Assembly (NCBI GenBank): GCA_963751245.1
Contig: CAVVTR010000008.1
Coordinates: 124,001-188,000 of the forward strand
DNA length: 64,000 nucleotides
Direction: 5' to 3'
From: CAVVTR01 sp963751245
GTDB taxonomy: Bacteria; Acidobacteriota; Thermoanaerobaculia; Thermoanaerobaculales; Thermoanaerobaculaceae
Shown in pieces: positions 44,580-55,392 of the stretch (position 1 is its first letter; the number at the start of each line of letters is the position of its first letter). A program made the position numbers and the translations under genes. A model generated the notes under the pieces. The model did no database searches, was not told the origin of the DNA, and worked only from the letters and a program-made list of their open reading frames with translations.

Positions 44580-44838
44580 CGTAAGGGTCCCCGGCCCCCG
44601 CCGGTCCTCTCACCCGGCCCTCCGCGAGGAGGCGCAGCTCCACATCGGAAATGGAGTCGAAGGCTTCAGCCCTTGCCGTGCCGCGCGGAACGAGCACTTC
44701 CCACCGGCCCGCGCGCCCTGAAGGGCGCGGCCACGCCCCTCCCTCAGCGCCTCCCGAGCGGGCACAACCTACAGGCGCGGGGCGTGCCTCTCTCGCCGTC
44801 GCGAGCTTCGGTCCGCGGGTCCGGCGCAGGGCGACCGG
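44580..44838. other. Intergenic region with no recognised gene
   Basis: About 260 bp between the FKBP terminator and the stop of the convergent hypothetical gene. It has several short GC inverted repeats (for example GCGCCCTGAAGGGCGC near 44715) but I see no RNA gene, ribosome site or credible reading frame. Open frames crossing it are antisense to the next gene. Confidence 0.6.
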
Positions 44839-45366
44839 TCAGGGGGTGGCAGGGGTGTCGCCCGCGGGGAGCAGGACGTCGCTGGTGGAGGGCGTCCACG
44901 ACCCCGGCGCCAGCTCCACCTCGAGCTGGCGCCCCCGGCAGCGCACGCCGCTCACCTGGCAATCCACGCCCGGCGGGACCTGGGCCCGGAGGTCCACAAC
45001 GAGGACGCCGTCGGAGGCGTCGAAGTGTACGAAGGAGGGCCCGAACCTGGCGATCGCGGGCCCCAGCAGCGCCAGCGGCACGGGGATCCCCGCCGGGCCG
45101 TGCACGGCGAGGATGCGGCAGCCCAGGAAGCGGCGGCGCAGACGGACCTCGGCGAGGCGCACCGCGACCCTCGCGGGCAGGCCCTTCAAGGACAGCACCA
45201 GGCGGGCGTGCAACTCGTCGCCGTGCCCCGAGATCTCCGCCCGGCTGACCGGCAGCGACCTCGCCTCGAGCTGTTGGTTCACGACGGTCTGGAGCATGTC
45301 CAGGTCGAGGCGGAGGACGAAGCGGTCCCAGGACAGCAGCGAACGCAGGGGGGAGGGGCTCGTCAT
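44839..45366 (-). CDS. Hypothetical protein downstream of the Rmd-like gene
   Basis: A 175-residue protein that I do not recognise. It has no signal peptide; an early amphipathic helix (LDMLQTVVNQQLEARSL) is followed by an all-beta region with alternating charged strands (ELHARLVLSLKGLPARVAV, GVLVVDLRAQVP), a shape reminiscent of lipid-binding DUF2993/BPI-like folds, but this is only a pattern impression. It starts in an ATGA overlap with the epimerase gene, so the two are co-translated. No catalytic motif is visible. Confidence 0.7.
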   Translation of the reverse strand: MTSPSPLRSLLSWDRFVLRLDLDMLQTVVNQQLEARSLPVSRAEISGHGDELHARLVLSLKGLPARVAVRLAEVRLRRRFLGCRILAVHGPAGIPVPLALLGPAIARFGPSFVHFDASDGVLVVDLRAQVPPGVDCQVSGVRCRGRQLEVELAPGSWTPSTSDVLLPAGDTPATP

Positions 45367-46328
45367 GGCCGCAGGGCCACGTGGCGGCGCCAGTACTCCA
45401 GCGTGTCGAAGAGCGTCTGCTCGAAGGGAATCAGGGGCTCCCAGCCCGTGGCCTCGTGGAACCGGGTGCCGTCGCCCTGGAGCACCGGGACCTCGGAGGG
45501 CCGCAGCCGTGCAGGGTCCACGACCACGTCGAGCGCGGCGTCGGTGAGGCTGAGGAGGTGGTCCAGCACCTCGCGGACCGACCGGCTCCGGCCGCTCGCC
45601 ACGTTGTACGCCTCGCCCGCCGCCCCCTTGGTCCCCGCCAGCCAGTAGGCGCGCGCGACGTCCCGTACGTCGAGGAAGTCGCGACGCGCGTCGAGGTTGC
45701 CCACGTGCACCTGGGGCGGTCGCCGCTCCGCCTCGATCTCGGCGATCTGCCGGGCCAGGCTGGAGATGACGAACCGGTCCGACTGCCGGGGCCCTACGTG
45801 GTTGAACGGGCGCAGGCGGATGGTCCGGAGCCGGAACGTCTGGTAGTACTGGTACCCCAGCAGATCCACCGCCGCCTTGCTCACGGCGTAGGGCGACAGC
45901 GGCCGGAACGGCTGGTCCTCGGTGATGGGCAGCTCCTCGGTGCGCACCAGCCCGTACGGCTCCGCCGAGCACGCGAGGACGATGGAGGCGTCGACGTCCA
46001 GCTGCCGCGCGACCTCGAGCAGCGACAGCGTCCCCATGGCGTTGACCTGCATGATCTGGGCGGGCGTGTCCCACGAGGCCGCCACCGAGGACGAGGCGGC
46101 CAGGTGGAAGATGACGTCGGGGCGGCTGGCCTGGAGCGCCCGCTGCAGCGAGGACGGGTCGAGGAGGTCGCCCTCGACGATGCGCACCACGGCGGCACCG
46201 GCGGGATCCTCCCCCCCGGAGCGCCAGCGCCGCAGACCGAACAGCTCCACCTCGGGACCCGCCGAGAGGATGTGCTCCACAAGGTGGGAGCCGACGAAGC
46301 CGGTGATTCCGGTAATCAGCACGCGCAT
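45363..46328 (-). CDS. NAD-dependent epimerase/dehydratase, Rmd-like (GDP-6-deoxy-D-mannose reductase)
   Basis: A 321-residue extended SDR. The motif LITGITGFVGSHLVEHI opens the Rossmann fold, SPYAVSKAA holds the catalytic YxxxK, and RPFNHVGPRQSDRFVISSL is the signature of Rmd/GMD-type enzymes that reduce GDP-4-keto-6-deoxymannose to GDP-rhamnose. GDP-mannose for such a route could come from the guanylyltransferase at 1007, but no GMD dehydratase is in the window. The ATG at 46328 lacks a ribosome site; TAACAT ends 6 nt upstream. Confidence 0.85.
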   Translation of the reverse strand: MRVLITGITGFVGSHLVEHILSAGPEVELFGLRRWRSGGEDPAGAAVVRIVEGDLLDPSSLQRALQASRPDVIFHLAASSSVAASWDTPAQIMQVNAMGTLSLLEVARQLDVDASIVLACSAEPYGLVRTEELPITEDQPFRPLSPYAVSKAAVDLLGYQYYQTFRLRTIRLRPFNHVGPRQSDRFVISSLARQIAEIEAERRPPQVHVGNLDARRDFLDVRDVARAYWLAGTKGAAGEAYNVASGRSRSVREVLDHLLSLTDAALDVVVDPARLRPSEVPVLQGDGTRFHEATGWEPLIPFEQTLFDTLEYWRRHVALRP

Positions 46329-46334
46329 GACGCT

Positions 46335-46340
46335 ATGTTA
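46335..46340 (-). promoter_or_regulatory. -10-like TAACAT directly upstream of the Rmd-like gene
   Basis: The minus-strand hexamer ends 6 nt before the ATG, with no Shine-Dalgarno between, consistent with leaderless transcription. Confidence 0.4.
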
Positions 46341-46414
46341 GCCCAACGCGTCCGGGGAGCGAGGCGCGGGGGAGGCGACGCCCTCCCCCGCCCCGCCGCG
46401 TCCCCCGTGGGGGA

Positions 46415-48463
<2,049 letters not shown>

Positions 48464-48556
48464 GTCAGCCTCCCTCCCGCACAGCGTCGCGGGTCGCCGG
48501 ACATGGTACACGCCCCGCCGCCACGCCTGGAGTGCTGCCGTGGCGGCCCCGATCTG

Positions 48557-48565
48557 TGCTAAGAA
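48557..48565 (+). promoter_or_regulatory. Extended -10-like TGCTAAGAA upstream of the phosphoesterase gene
   Basis: TGCTAAGAA ends 6 nt before ATG 48572. The TG-n extension and short distance fit a leaderless promoter. Confidence 0.4.
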
Positions 48566-48571
48566 GTGGGC

Positions 48572-49720
48572 ATGCCGCTCGCCCGGAGGATGACCGTGTT
48601 CCTGCTCGTGGTGCTCTCCATCTGGACGCTGATGAACGCCTACGTGTTCGCCCGCCTCTGGGTCACCCCGGGGCTCTCCGGGCCCGCCGGACACCGCTGG
48701 CTGATCGTCGCGGCGGTCCTCCTGTGGGCCGCCTACCCCCTCTCCCGCTACCTCGAGCACCTCCACTGGACGGCCGTATCCAGGCCGCTGGAGTTCGCCG
48801 GCGCGGCGTGGATGGGCGTGGTGCTCCTGGCCCTCGTGGCGTTTCTGGCCGTGGACGTGGTCACCGGGTTCGCCTGGCTCGCCCCCCGCCTGGCTCCTCC
48901 TCTCCGCGCCGGCGCTCTCGCCGTCACGGTGGCGCTCTCGCTGATCGCGCTCGTCCAGGGTCTCCGGCCCCCCGTCGTGCACGACATCGACCTGACCGTC
49001 GCCTCGCTTCCCGGGGGGCGCTCCGACCTCACCCTCGCGGCGGTCTCCGACCTCCACCTCGGGACCCTGCTGGGGCGCCGGTGGCTGGCCTCCGTCGTGG
49101 ACCGCGTCGACGCGCTCCGGCCCGACATGGTCCTCGTCGTGGGCGACCTCATCGACGGCAACGTCGCCCGGGTGGAGCCGATGGTGCCCGAGCTGCGCCG
49201 CCTGTCCGCCCCTCTGGGCGTCTGGGCGGTGACCGGCAACCACGAGTTCTACGCCGGCGTGGAGCGCAGCGTGGCGTTGTTCCGCGAAGCCGGCTTCACG
49301 GTGCTGCGGGACCGCTGGCAGGAGGCGGCTCCGGGGCTGGTGATGGCCGGCGTGGACGACCTCACCGCCAGGGAACAGTTCGGGCTGCCGGACAACGCGG
49401 TCGAGAACGCCCTCGCGGCACGCCCCCAGGGGCTCACCATCCTGCTCTCGCACACGCCCTGGAGCGTGGAGACGGCCGCGTCCCTCGGCGCCGACCTCAT
49501 GCTCTCCGGACACACCCACGACGGCCAGATCTGGCCCTTCGGAGCGCTCGTCGCCCTCCGCTACCCGTTCCTGGCCGGCCGGTTCACGCAGGGGGCCATG
49601 ACCCTGCTGGTCGGGCGCGGCACCGGGACCTGGGGGCCCCGGATGCGCCTGTGGCGTCCATCGGAGATTCTCCGCGTGCGGCTCCACCTGCGCGCACCGG
49701 CGCCGCCCGCGGCAGGCTGA
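48572..49720 (+). CDS. Membrane-anchored metallophosphoesterase (YkuE-like)
   Basis: A 382-residue protein. Four N-terminal helices (about 5-140) are followed by a calcineurin-type phosphoesterase domain: SDLHLGTLLG, VLVVGDLIDGN, VTGNHEFYAG and GHTHDGQIWP. The DxH, GDxxD, GNHE and GHxH metal motifs are all present. Membrane-anchored members such as YkuE act on lipid or cell-wall phosphates, and UDP-diacylglucosamine hydrolysis is another known role in the wider family. A GTG at 48566 is also possible but ATG 48572 sits 6 nt after a -10-like site with no ribosome site. A second, soluble homologue is at 57329. Confidence 0.85.
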   Translation: MPLARRMTVFLLVVLSIWTLMNAYVFARLWVTPGLSGPAGHRWLIVAAVLLWAAYPLSRYLEHLHWTAVSRPLEFAGAAWMGVVLLALVAFLAVDVVTGFAWLAPRLAPPLRAGALAVTVALSLIALVQGLRPPVVHDIDLTVASLPGGRSDLTLAAVSDLHLGTLLGRRWLASVVDRVDALRPDMVLVVGDLIDGNVARVEPMVPELRRLSAPLGVWAVTGNHEFYAGVERSVALFREAGFTVLRDRWQEAAPGLVMAGVDDLTAREQFGLPDNAVENALAARPQGLTILLSHTPWSVETAASLGADLMLSGHTHDGQIWPFGALVALRYPFLAGRFTQGAMTLLVGRGTGTWGPRMRLWRPSEILRVRLHLRAPAPPAAG

Positions 49721-49724
49721 CGGC

Positions 49725-49733
49725 TGCTATGCT
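49725..49733 (+). promoter_or_regulatory. Possible extended -10 (TGCTATGCT) for the PAS/GAF kinase gene
   Basis: TG-C-TATGCT lies about 115 nt upstream of the kinase ATG; no -35 is apparent. It resembles other TGCTA-type -10 sites in this window. Confidence 0.35.
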
Positions 49734-49846
49734 GGGACGACGCCGGCCTCACGCGCGCCGACACGGCGCCCGGTACCGCCGGCGCTCCCCCCTGCGACGC
49801 CGCCCGCCGGGCGGCTCCGGGGTGCCTCGCGGGAGAGGGTGACACG

Positions 49847-52800
49847 ATGGCTGAGCCCTCCGGAACGCAGACGCGCGGACCCTTGGCCCGGGCCCTCGTG
49901 GTCGCCCAGGACGCCGACGACCTGTCCCGGGCGGTTGCCGCCGTGACAGGCACCGTCACGAACGTCGCGACCGACGGTGTCACCGACGAGGGGGGCCTGC
50001 ACCGTGCCCTGGACGAGGGCGGCTTCGACCTGGTCGTGTCCACCCCGGGGGTGCGCTGGCTCCCGCCCGGCCGGCTGGCCGCCGTCGTGCGCGCCAGGCG
50101 ACCGGACACGCCGCTCCTCGAGCTCGGCCCCGCCGCGGTCGGCGGACCGGGCGCGGACAGGAAGGCGCCGAGGCGTGGGGCGAACCGCCGGGGCCCGGCG
50201 CTCCCCGACCCCTCGGAGATCGTCCTCCAGGTCGAGATGCAGCAGAGTCGCTCGCTCCGGACCCGGGTCGAGAGCAGCGGCCGCCGCGTGGCCAGCCTGA
50301 TCCGCACGCTCAAGCGGCAGCGCGAGGTGCTCGACGCCATCATGGCCAACACCGGCACGCAGCTCGCCTACCTGGACCGCGGCTTCAACTTCGTCAGGGT
50401 CAACGACGCCTACGCCGCCGGGTGCCGACGCACCCGCGAGGAGCTCTTGGGGCGCAACCACTTCGACCTCTTCCCCGATGCAGCCAACGAGGCCATCTTC
50501 CGCCGCGTCCGCGACACCGGGGAGGGCGCCGCCTTCCGGGCCCGCCCCTTCACCTACGCCGACGCGCCCGAGCGCGGGGTCACCTACTGGGACTGGACCC
50601 TGGCGCCGGTCTTCGGCGACCGCCACGAGGTCCAGGGGCTCGTGTTCTCCCTCGTCGAGGTCACCCGCGAGGTCCTGGCCGCCCAGGAGCGCGAGCGCCT
50701 GCTCGCCGCCAATCGCGAGCAGAGGGAGTTCCTCGAGCAGCTCCTCGCGACGGCGCCCGTGGGCATCGCCGTGGTCCGCGGTCCGGACCACCGGTACGAG
50801 TTCGTGAACCGCGCCTACCGCGCCATTCCCGGCATGCCTGACACGCCCATCGCCGGGCGCACCGTCGCGCAGGTGCTCCCGCAGGCGGACTCCGCGATGG
50901 CCGCCTCCCGTCTCGACTCGGTGTACCTCACCGGAGCCCCCGCTTCGGACCGCGAGATCGAGGTGAGGGATGCCACCGGGGGCGCACCGACCTACTGGAA
51001 CATGGACGCCGTGCCGCTGCGCGGCCCCTCCGGCGCCGTCAACGGCATCCTGATCCTCGCCAGCGAAGTCACCGCCAACGTCCTGGCCAGGGCCCAGGCC
51101 AGCGAGCTCGCCGCCCGGAACCGGGCCATCCTCGAGCACATGCGCGAGGGGCTGATCATCTTCGACCTCGCCGGCAACATCCTCACCATGAACAGCAAGT
51201 CCCTCGTCCTCCACGGCTTCGCCGACCCCGGCGAACCCCGCCAGCCCGTCGCGGACTACCAGCAGCGCTTCGAGGTCACCTACCCCGACGGCCGGCCGAT
51301 GCCCATTGAGGAGTGGCCCCTGCGCCGCGTCCTCCGCGGCGAGACCCTGGACGCCGCGGAGGCCAGGGTCCGGAGCCTGATCACGGGCCGTGCCTGGATC
51401 GGCAGCTACTCGGGCACCCTCATCGTCGACCCGGCCACCGGCGAGCCGCAGTTCGGCCTGCTCACCCTGCGTGACGTCACCGCCGAGAAGGAGTCGACGC
51501 AGAGGCTCTCGCGCATGACCGTGGCGCTGGAACAGGCCAGAAACGAGCTCGAGGAGAGGGTCGAGGCACGCACCTCGGAGCTCGCCACCGCCAACGAGGT
51601 CCTCCGCTACCAGGCCGATCTCCTCGCCAACGTCAACGACGCCGTCCTCGCCACCGACGCCGATTTCCGCATCACGGCCTGGAACCCCGCGGCGGAGACG
51701 GTGCTACGGCTGGGCGCGGAGCCGGGCCCTGGGCCGTCACGTCGCGGATGTCTTCGACTCCGCCCAGAGCCGCACCTTGCTGGCCACCCTCCTCTCCAGC
51801 GGCCAGTACAGCGACGAGTACACCCACGCGCGCCCGGACGGCAGGCGGATCGTCGTGGACCTTCACATCATTGCCCTGCACGACGAGGCCTCGCGGACCA
51901 AGGGCTGGGTGAGCGTGGGCAGGGACGTCACCCGGCGCGTGGAGGCCGAGCAGGCGGTTCGCCGCCGCGCCGAGGAGCAGGCGATGCTCCGTGAGGTCGG
52001 ACAGGCCCTCGCCTCCAGCCTCGACCCCGACCGCGTGCTCGCCATCCTGCTGGAGAGCGTGTGCCGGCTGGGCAACGCCGAGTGCGGCCTGGTGGCGCTC
52101 AGTGACCCCGCCGACGGCAGCCTCGCCGTCCGGCGGGTGGCCGGGTGGGTCCCCCCCAGCGTCGTCGGCCACCGCTTCGAGCCTGGCACCGGGGTGGCCG
52201 GATGGGTCGGCGAGCACCGCCACTCGGAGGTGGTCGGGGAGGTCACCGCGGACCCGCGGTTCGCACCGGAGCTCGCCGCCGCCCTGGGCCACCGCGCCCG
52301 GGACATGGTCTGCGTCCCGCTGGTCGCCCACGACGAGGTGATCGGCGTGCTGGAGGTCTTCAACCGCCGCCAGGGGCGTTTCGGGGAAGCCGACCGGGTC
52401 CTCCTGGAGGCGGTGGCGTTCCCGGCCGCCGTGGCGCTGGAGAACGCCCGTCTGTTCGAGGCGCTCAGGATCAGCCGGGAGCGCCTCCAGACACTCTCCC
52501 GCCGCGTCGTGGATGCGCAGGAGAGGGAACGGCGCTACGTCGCTCGCGAGCTCCACGACGACGCGGGGCAGGCCCTGGCCGCCCTCACCGTGAAGCTCCA
52601 GCTGCTCGAGCGGGAGGCCGCGGACGGCGAGGCCCTGGCCGTCCGGATCAAGGAGGTGCAGGCCCTCGCCAGCGGCGTCCAGGAGAACCTCCATCGCCTC
52701 GCGACGGGCCTCCGGCCCGCCACCCTCGACCACCTCGGCCTGGTGGCGGCGTGTCGCCACACGGCCGAGACCATGCGGCACCAGCGGGGTCCGCTGGTCC

Positions 52801-53147
52801 AGTTCGAGACGCTGGGCTTCGGCACGGACCGCCTCCCTCCCGAGGTGGAGACGGCGCTGTTCCGGGTCGTCCAGGAGGCCCTCACCAACGCAGTGCGGCA
52901 CGCCGAGGCCTCCCACATCGACGTGGTTCTCGAGCGCCACGACGATCGCGTGATCGCCCTGGTGGAGGACGACGGCGTCGGCTTCGATCCCGACGCGGGA
53001 CCGCTCGGCGATCACATGGGGCTCACCGGGATGCGGGAGCGCGTCGACGCGCTGGGGGGGCTGCTCCTCGTCGACAGCCGCCCGTCGGGCGGAGGAACGA
53101 CCATCGTCGCGGAGGTACCTCTTGAGCATTCGCGTTCTGATCGCTGA
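49847..53147 (+). CDS. Multi-PAS/GAF sensor histidine kinase with pseudo-receiver N-terminus; frameshifted
   Basis: After correcting one base this is a soluble 1,099-residue kinase. Residues 1-100 look like a receiver fold lacking the phospho-acceptor Asp (FDLVVSTPGV). Then come about four PAS domains (starts near 155, 290, 420 and 595), a coiled coil, a GAF domain (about 725-865), a HisKA_3 domain with phosphorylatable His in VARELHDDAGQ and a HATPase with VVQEALTNAVRHA, DDGVGFDPD and GLTGMRERV. The frame breaks at about 51711-51725; one extra base there splits the fourth PAS domain, joining LRLGA to SRALGRHVADVF when removed. GGAGAGGG precedes the ATG. It overlaps the regulator gene at 53122 by 26 bp. 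Confidence 0.8.
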
Positions 53148-53766
53148 CGACCACGGCGTCCTGCGGAGCGGCCTCGCCGCCCTGCTGAACGCCGAAGCCG
53201 GGATCGAGGTGGTGGGCGAGGCCGAGACGGGCGACGAGGTCATGGTCGTGATCGGCCGCACCTCCCCCGACCTCGTCCTGCTCGACATCAGCATGCCGGG
53301 CCCGGGCGGCATCGAGGTCACCCGGAGGATCCGGGAGAAGCACGCCGGCGTCCGCGTCCTGATCCTCACCGCCCACGAGGACGAGGCCCTCCTCCGGGAG
53401 GCGATCCACGCCGGCGCGGCAGGGTTCGTGATCAAGCGGGCGGTGGAGTCGGAGCTGCTCAACGCCATCGCGGCGGTGAGCCGGGGCGAGATCTACGTGC
53501 ATCCGGCGATGACCCGGGCCCTGCTCGTCCAGCCTGCGACACCGCCCGGACACCCTCCGGCACCCGGGACCGCACCCCTGACCCGCCGCGAGCTCGAGGT
53601 GCTCCGGCTGATCGTTCACGGGAACACGAACCGCCAGGTGGCGCAGCTCCTCGACCTCAGCGTGCGGACGGTGGAGAGCCACCGCGCCAACCTGATGGCG
53701 AAGCTGGGCCTGCAGAGCCGGGTGGAGCTTGTCCGCTACGCCGTCGACAACAAGCTCCTCGGCTGA
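53122..53766 (+). CDS. NarL/FixJ-type DNA-binding response regulator
   Basis: A 214-residue regulator: a receiver (IADDHGVLRSGLAALL, phospho-Asp in VLLDISMPG, Thr in LILTAHED, Lys in GFVIKRAVE) joined by a Pro-rich linker to a LuxR-type helix-turn-helix (LTRRELEVLRLIVHGNTNRQ, LSVRTVESHRANLMAKLGL). The start is TTG 53122 with GGAGGT 5-6 nt upstream, a rare start codon; it overlaps the kinase gene, so the two are coupled. The intergenic region that follows contains CTACGG-type repeats that resemble NarL-family heptamers (TACNNMT). Likely target: the two transposase-domain genes downstream. Confidence 0.9.
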   Translation: MSIRVLIADDHGVLRSGLAALLNAEAGIEVVGEAETGDEVMVVIGRTSPDLVLLDISMPGPGGIEVTRRIREKHAGVRVLILTAHEDEALLREAIHAGAAGFVIKRAVESELLNAIAAVSRGEIYVHPAMTRALLVQPATPPGHPPAPGTAPLTRRELEVLRLIVHGNTNRQVAQLLDLSVRTVESHRANLMAKLGLQSRVELVRYAVDNKLLG

Positions 53767-53800
53767 TCCGGGTCCACGTACCGGAAGGGACCGCGGAGGG

Positions 53801-53820
53801 CATCCGTAGTCCTCCCGGGG
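53801..53820 (-). promoter_or_regulatory. Putative response-regulator site A
   Basis: CATCCGTAGTCCTCCCGGGG (the complement contains CTACGGAT). It matches site B in 16 of 20 bases and lies 35 nt after the regulator stop. Confidence 0.5.
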
Positions 53821-53889
53821 TTCCCGAGCCGCCAGCAGCAGGCTTCCCGGCACGTGCGCCCGCCGGGCACCGGGAGTAACACCGGCGCG

Positions 53890-53909
53890 TATCCGTAGTC
53901 TCCACGGGG
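53890..53909 (-). promoter_or_regulatory. Putative response-regulator site B
   Basis: TATCCGTAGTCTCCACGGGG, the best-conserved copy. A weaker copy (CGGTAGACCACC) follows at 53928-53939. Confidence 0.5.
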
Positions 53910-53949
53910 CCCGGGAAACCTCCCGCTCGGTAGACCACCCGCGGCACGC

Positions 53950-53969
53950 CGACCGTAGCCTCCACGCTT
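53950..53969 (-). promoter_or_regulatory. Putative response-regulator site C, next to a promoter
   Basis: CGACCGTAGCCTCCACGCTT shares CCGTAG and CTCCACG with site B. A possible -10, TATGGA at 53994-53999, lies 25 nt further on, so a bound activator would sit about where the -35 is. Confidence 0.45.
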
Positions 53970-54061
53970 CACAGCTCCCCGTCACCGACCCAGTATGGAT
54001 ATCAGCAGTGGACGAGAGCACGCGGGCGGCAGCGGCCGCCGGTGCATCGGGGAGGACCGAG

Positions 54062-54478
54062 ATGATCACCAGCCACGCAGCCGTGCCGCCCCTTCCGGCC
54101 GAGACCGCTCACCTGGCCAACGTCGCCTTCGGCGAGGGCAACCCCTACAGGGCCATCGGGGACAACCTCGACGCCCTCTTCACCGATTCCGACTTCTCCG
54201 GCCTGTACGACCACAGCGAGGAGACGGTACCCGCGTCGCTGCTCGCCATGGTGACGATCTTCCAGTTCGTCGAGGGGCTCTCCGATCTCGAGGCCGTGGC
54301 GGCCCTGCGCTCGCGGGTGGACTGGAAGTACGCGCTGCACCTGCCCCTTGACTACACCGGCTTCGACGAGCTGGCGCTGTCCGAGTTCCGGCAGCGTGTG
54401 GCGTACCAGAAGCGCGGCCAGCAGGCGCTGAAGAGGCTCCTGCACAGCGTTCGCGAGCTCGGCCTGGTCTGGCAGTGA
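54062..54478 (+). CDS. Stand-alone IS1182-like transposase N-terminal domain protein (DUF772-type)
   Basis: A 138-residue protein that consists only of the N-terminal helical domain of IS1182/IS5-type transposases: MVTIFQFVEGLSDLEAV, VDWKYALHLPLDYTGFD and LSEFRQRV. There is no DDE catalytic domain and no terminal inverted repeat. ATG 54062 has GGGGAGG 6-7 nt upstream; a GTG at 54008 is in frame but lacks a ribosome site. It directly follows the kinase-regulator pair and the CCGTAG repeats, so it is probably their regulated output. Reuse of the DNA-contacting N-terminus is inferred. Confidence 0.75.
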   Translation: MITSHAAVPPLPAETAHLANVAFGEGNPYRAIGDNLDALFTDSDFSGLYDHSEETVPASLLAMVTIFQFVEGLSDLEAVAALRSRVDWKYALHLPLDYTGFDELALSEFRQRVAYQKRGQQALKRLLHSVRELGLVWQ

Positions 54479-54567
54479 CGCGGTGGTCCCTCCACGGGGA
54501 CGACCGTGCCGGGAGGCACCGCCGCCTGCAGCGACGTCCGCGGACGGTGGCGCTCTGGGAGGTCACG

Positions 54568-55362
54568 ATGACGACGAGGGCAAACATGGAGCCAACGGTC
54601 CCCGAGACCACGGCGCGGGTCGCACGGCACGCCTTCTCCCGCTCGAACCCCTATCGCGCCGCCGGCGACCACATCCGGGAGGCGTACGCCGACCTCGAGC
54701 TTGCCGAGATGCCCCAGCCCCCGGCCACCCCCTCCAACGCCGTCCTGGCCCTGGTCACCGTTCTGCAGCACGTCGAGGGACTCTCCGACCGTGAGGCCGC
54801 GGAGGCCGTCCGCACCCGCGTCGAGTGGAAGTACGCCCTCCACCTTCCCCTGCACTTCCCCGGCTTCGACGTGACCGCCCTGGCCGACTTCCGCCGCCGC
54901 CTCATGGCCCACACGCCCGCCCACCCGTGCTTCGAGCGCCTCGTCCACCGGCTGGGCGAACTGGGCCTCCGCGCCGACGACGGCGAGGCGGCGCCCACGA
55001 CGGCCCGCGTGCTCACCGGGATCGCCACCGGCAACCGGTTCCCGCTGCTCGTCCAGACCATGCAGCTCGTGCTGCAGGCGCTGCAGGACAGCGCACCAGA
55101 CTGGCTCCGCGACACGGCGCCGGCCCGCTGGCAGGAGTGGTACCTGCGTCCTTCCTGGGCGCTTCACGCGGCCGACGACCTGGAGCACCGGCTGACCCTG
55201 GCCCACGCGGTGGCTCAGGACGGATTCCAGCTGCTGGACAAGCTGGCCGCCGAGGACGCCCCCGGCGGCGCGTCGGCCCTGGGGGAACTCGAGCTCATGC
55301 GCCACGTCTGGGCATGGCAGTTCCAGCGCCACGGCGACGACGTGGTGTGGTTGGCGGCCTGA
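54568..55362 (+). CDS. IS1182-like transposase N-terminal region with degenerate catalytic start
   Basis: A 264-residue paralogue of the preceding protein. The shared part is ALVTVLQHVEGLSDREAAEA, VEWKYALHLPLHFPGFD and LADFRRRL. It continues into the region that begins the DDE nuclease fold in transposases, where the usual TDSTHV (first catalytic Asp) reads PTTARV, then into the variable insertion (LQDSAPDWLRDTAPARW, EWYLRPSW) and stops before the remaining catalytic residues. The protein cannot be a working transposase. GGGAGG lies 5 nt before ATG 54568. Co-directional with the first gene after 89 bp; both probably depend on the regulator at 53122. Confidence 0.72.
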   Translation: MTTRANMEPTVPETTARVARHAFSRSNPYRAAGDHIREAYADLELAEMPQPPATPSNAVLALVTVLQHVEGLSDREAAEAVRTRVEWKYALHLPLHFPGFDVTALADFRRRLMAHTPAHPCFERLVHRLGELGLRADDGEAAPTTARVLTGIATGNRFPLLVQTMQLVLQALQDSAPDWLRDTAPARWQEWYLRPSWALHAADDLEHRLTLAHAVAQDGFQLLDKLAAEDAPGGASALGELELMRHVWAWQFQRHGDDVVWLAA

Positions 55363-55392
55363 CGCTTCCCGCCGTCCGGCGCCGGAGCCGGC

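Noticed and set aside
44651..45547. A gene on the + strand in the gap after the FKBP terminator
   Set aside because: The frame is low-complexity and runs antisense into the hypothetical and Rmd-like genes, with no ribosome site.
54062..55362. A complete insertion sequence
   Set aside because: No terminal inverted repeats, no target duplications and no DDE catalytic set. Treated as domesticated fragments instead.
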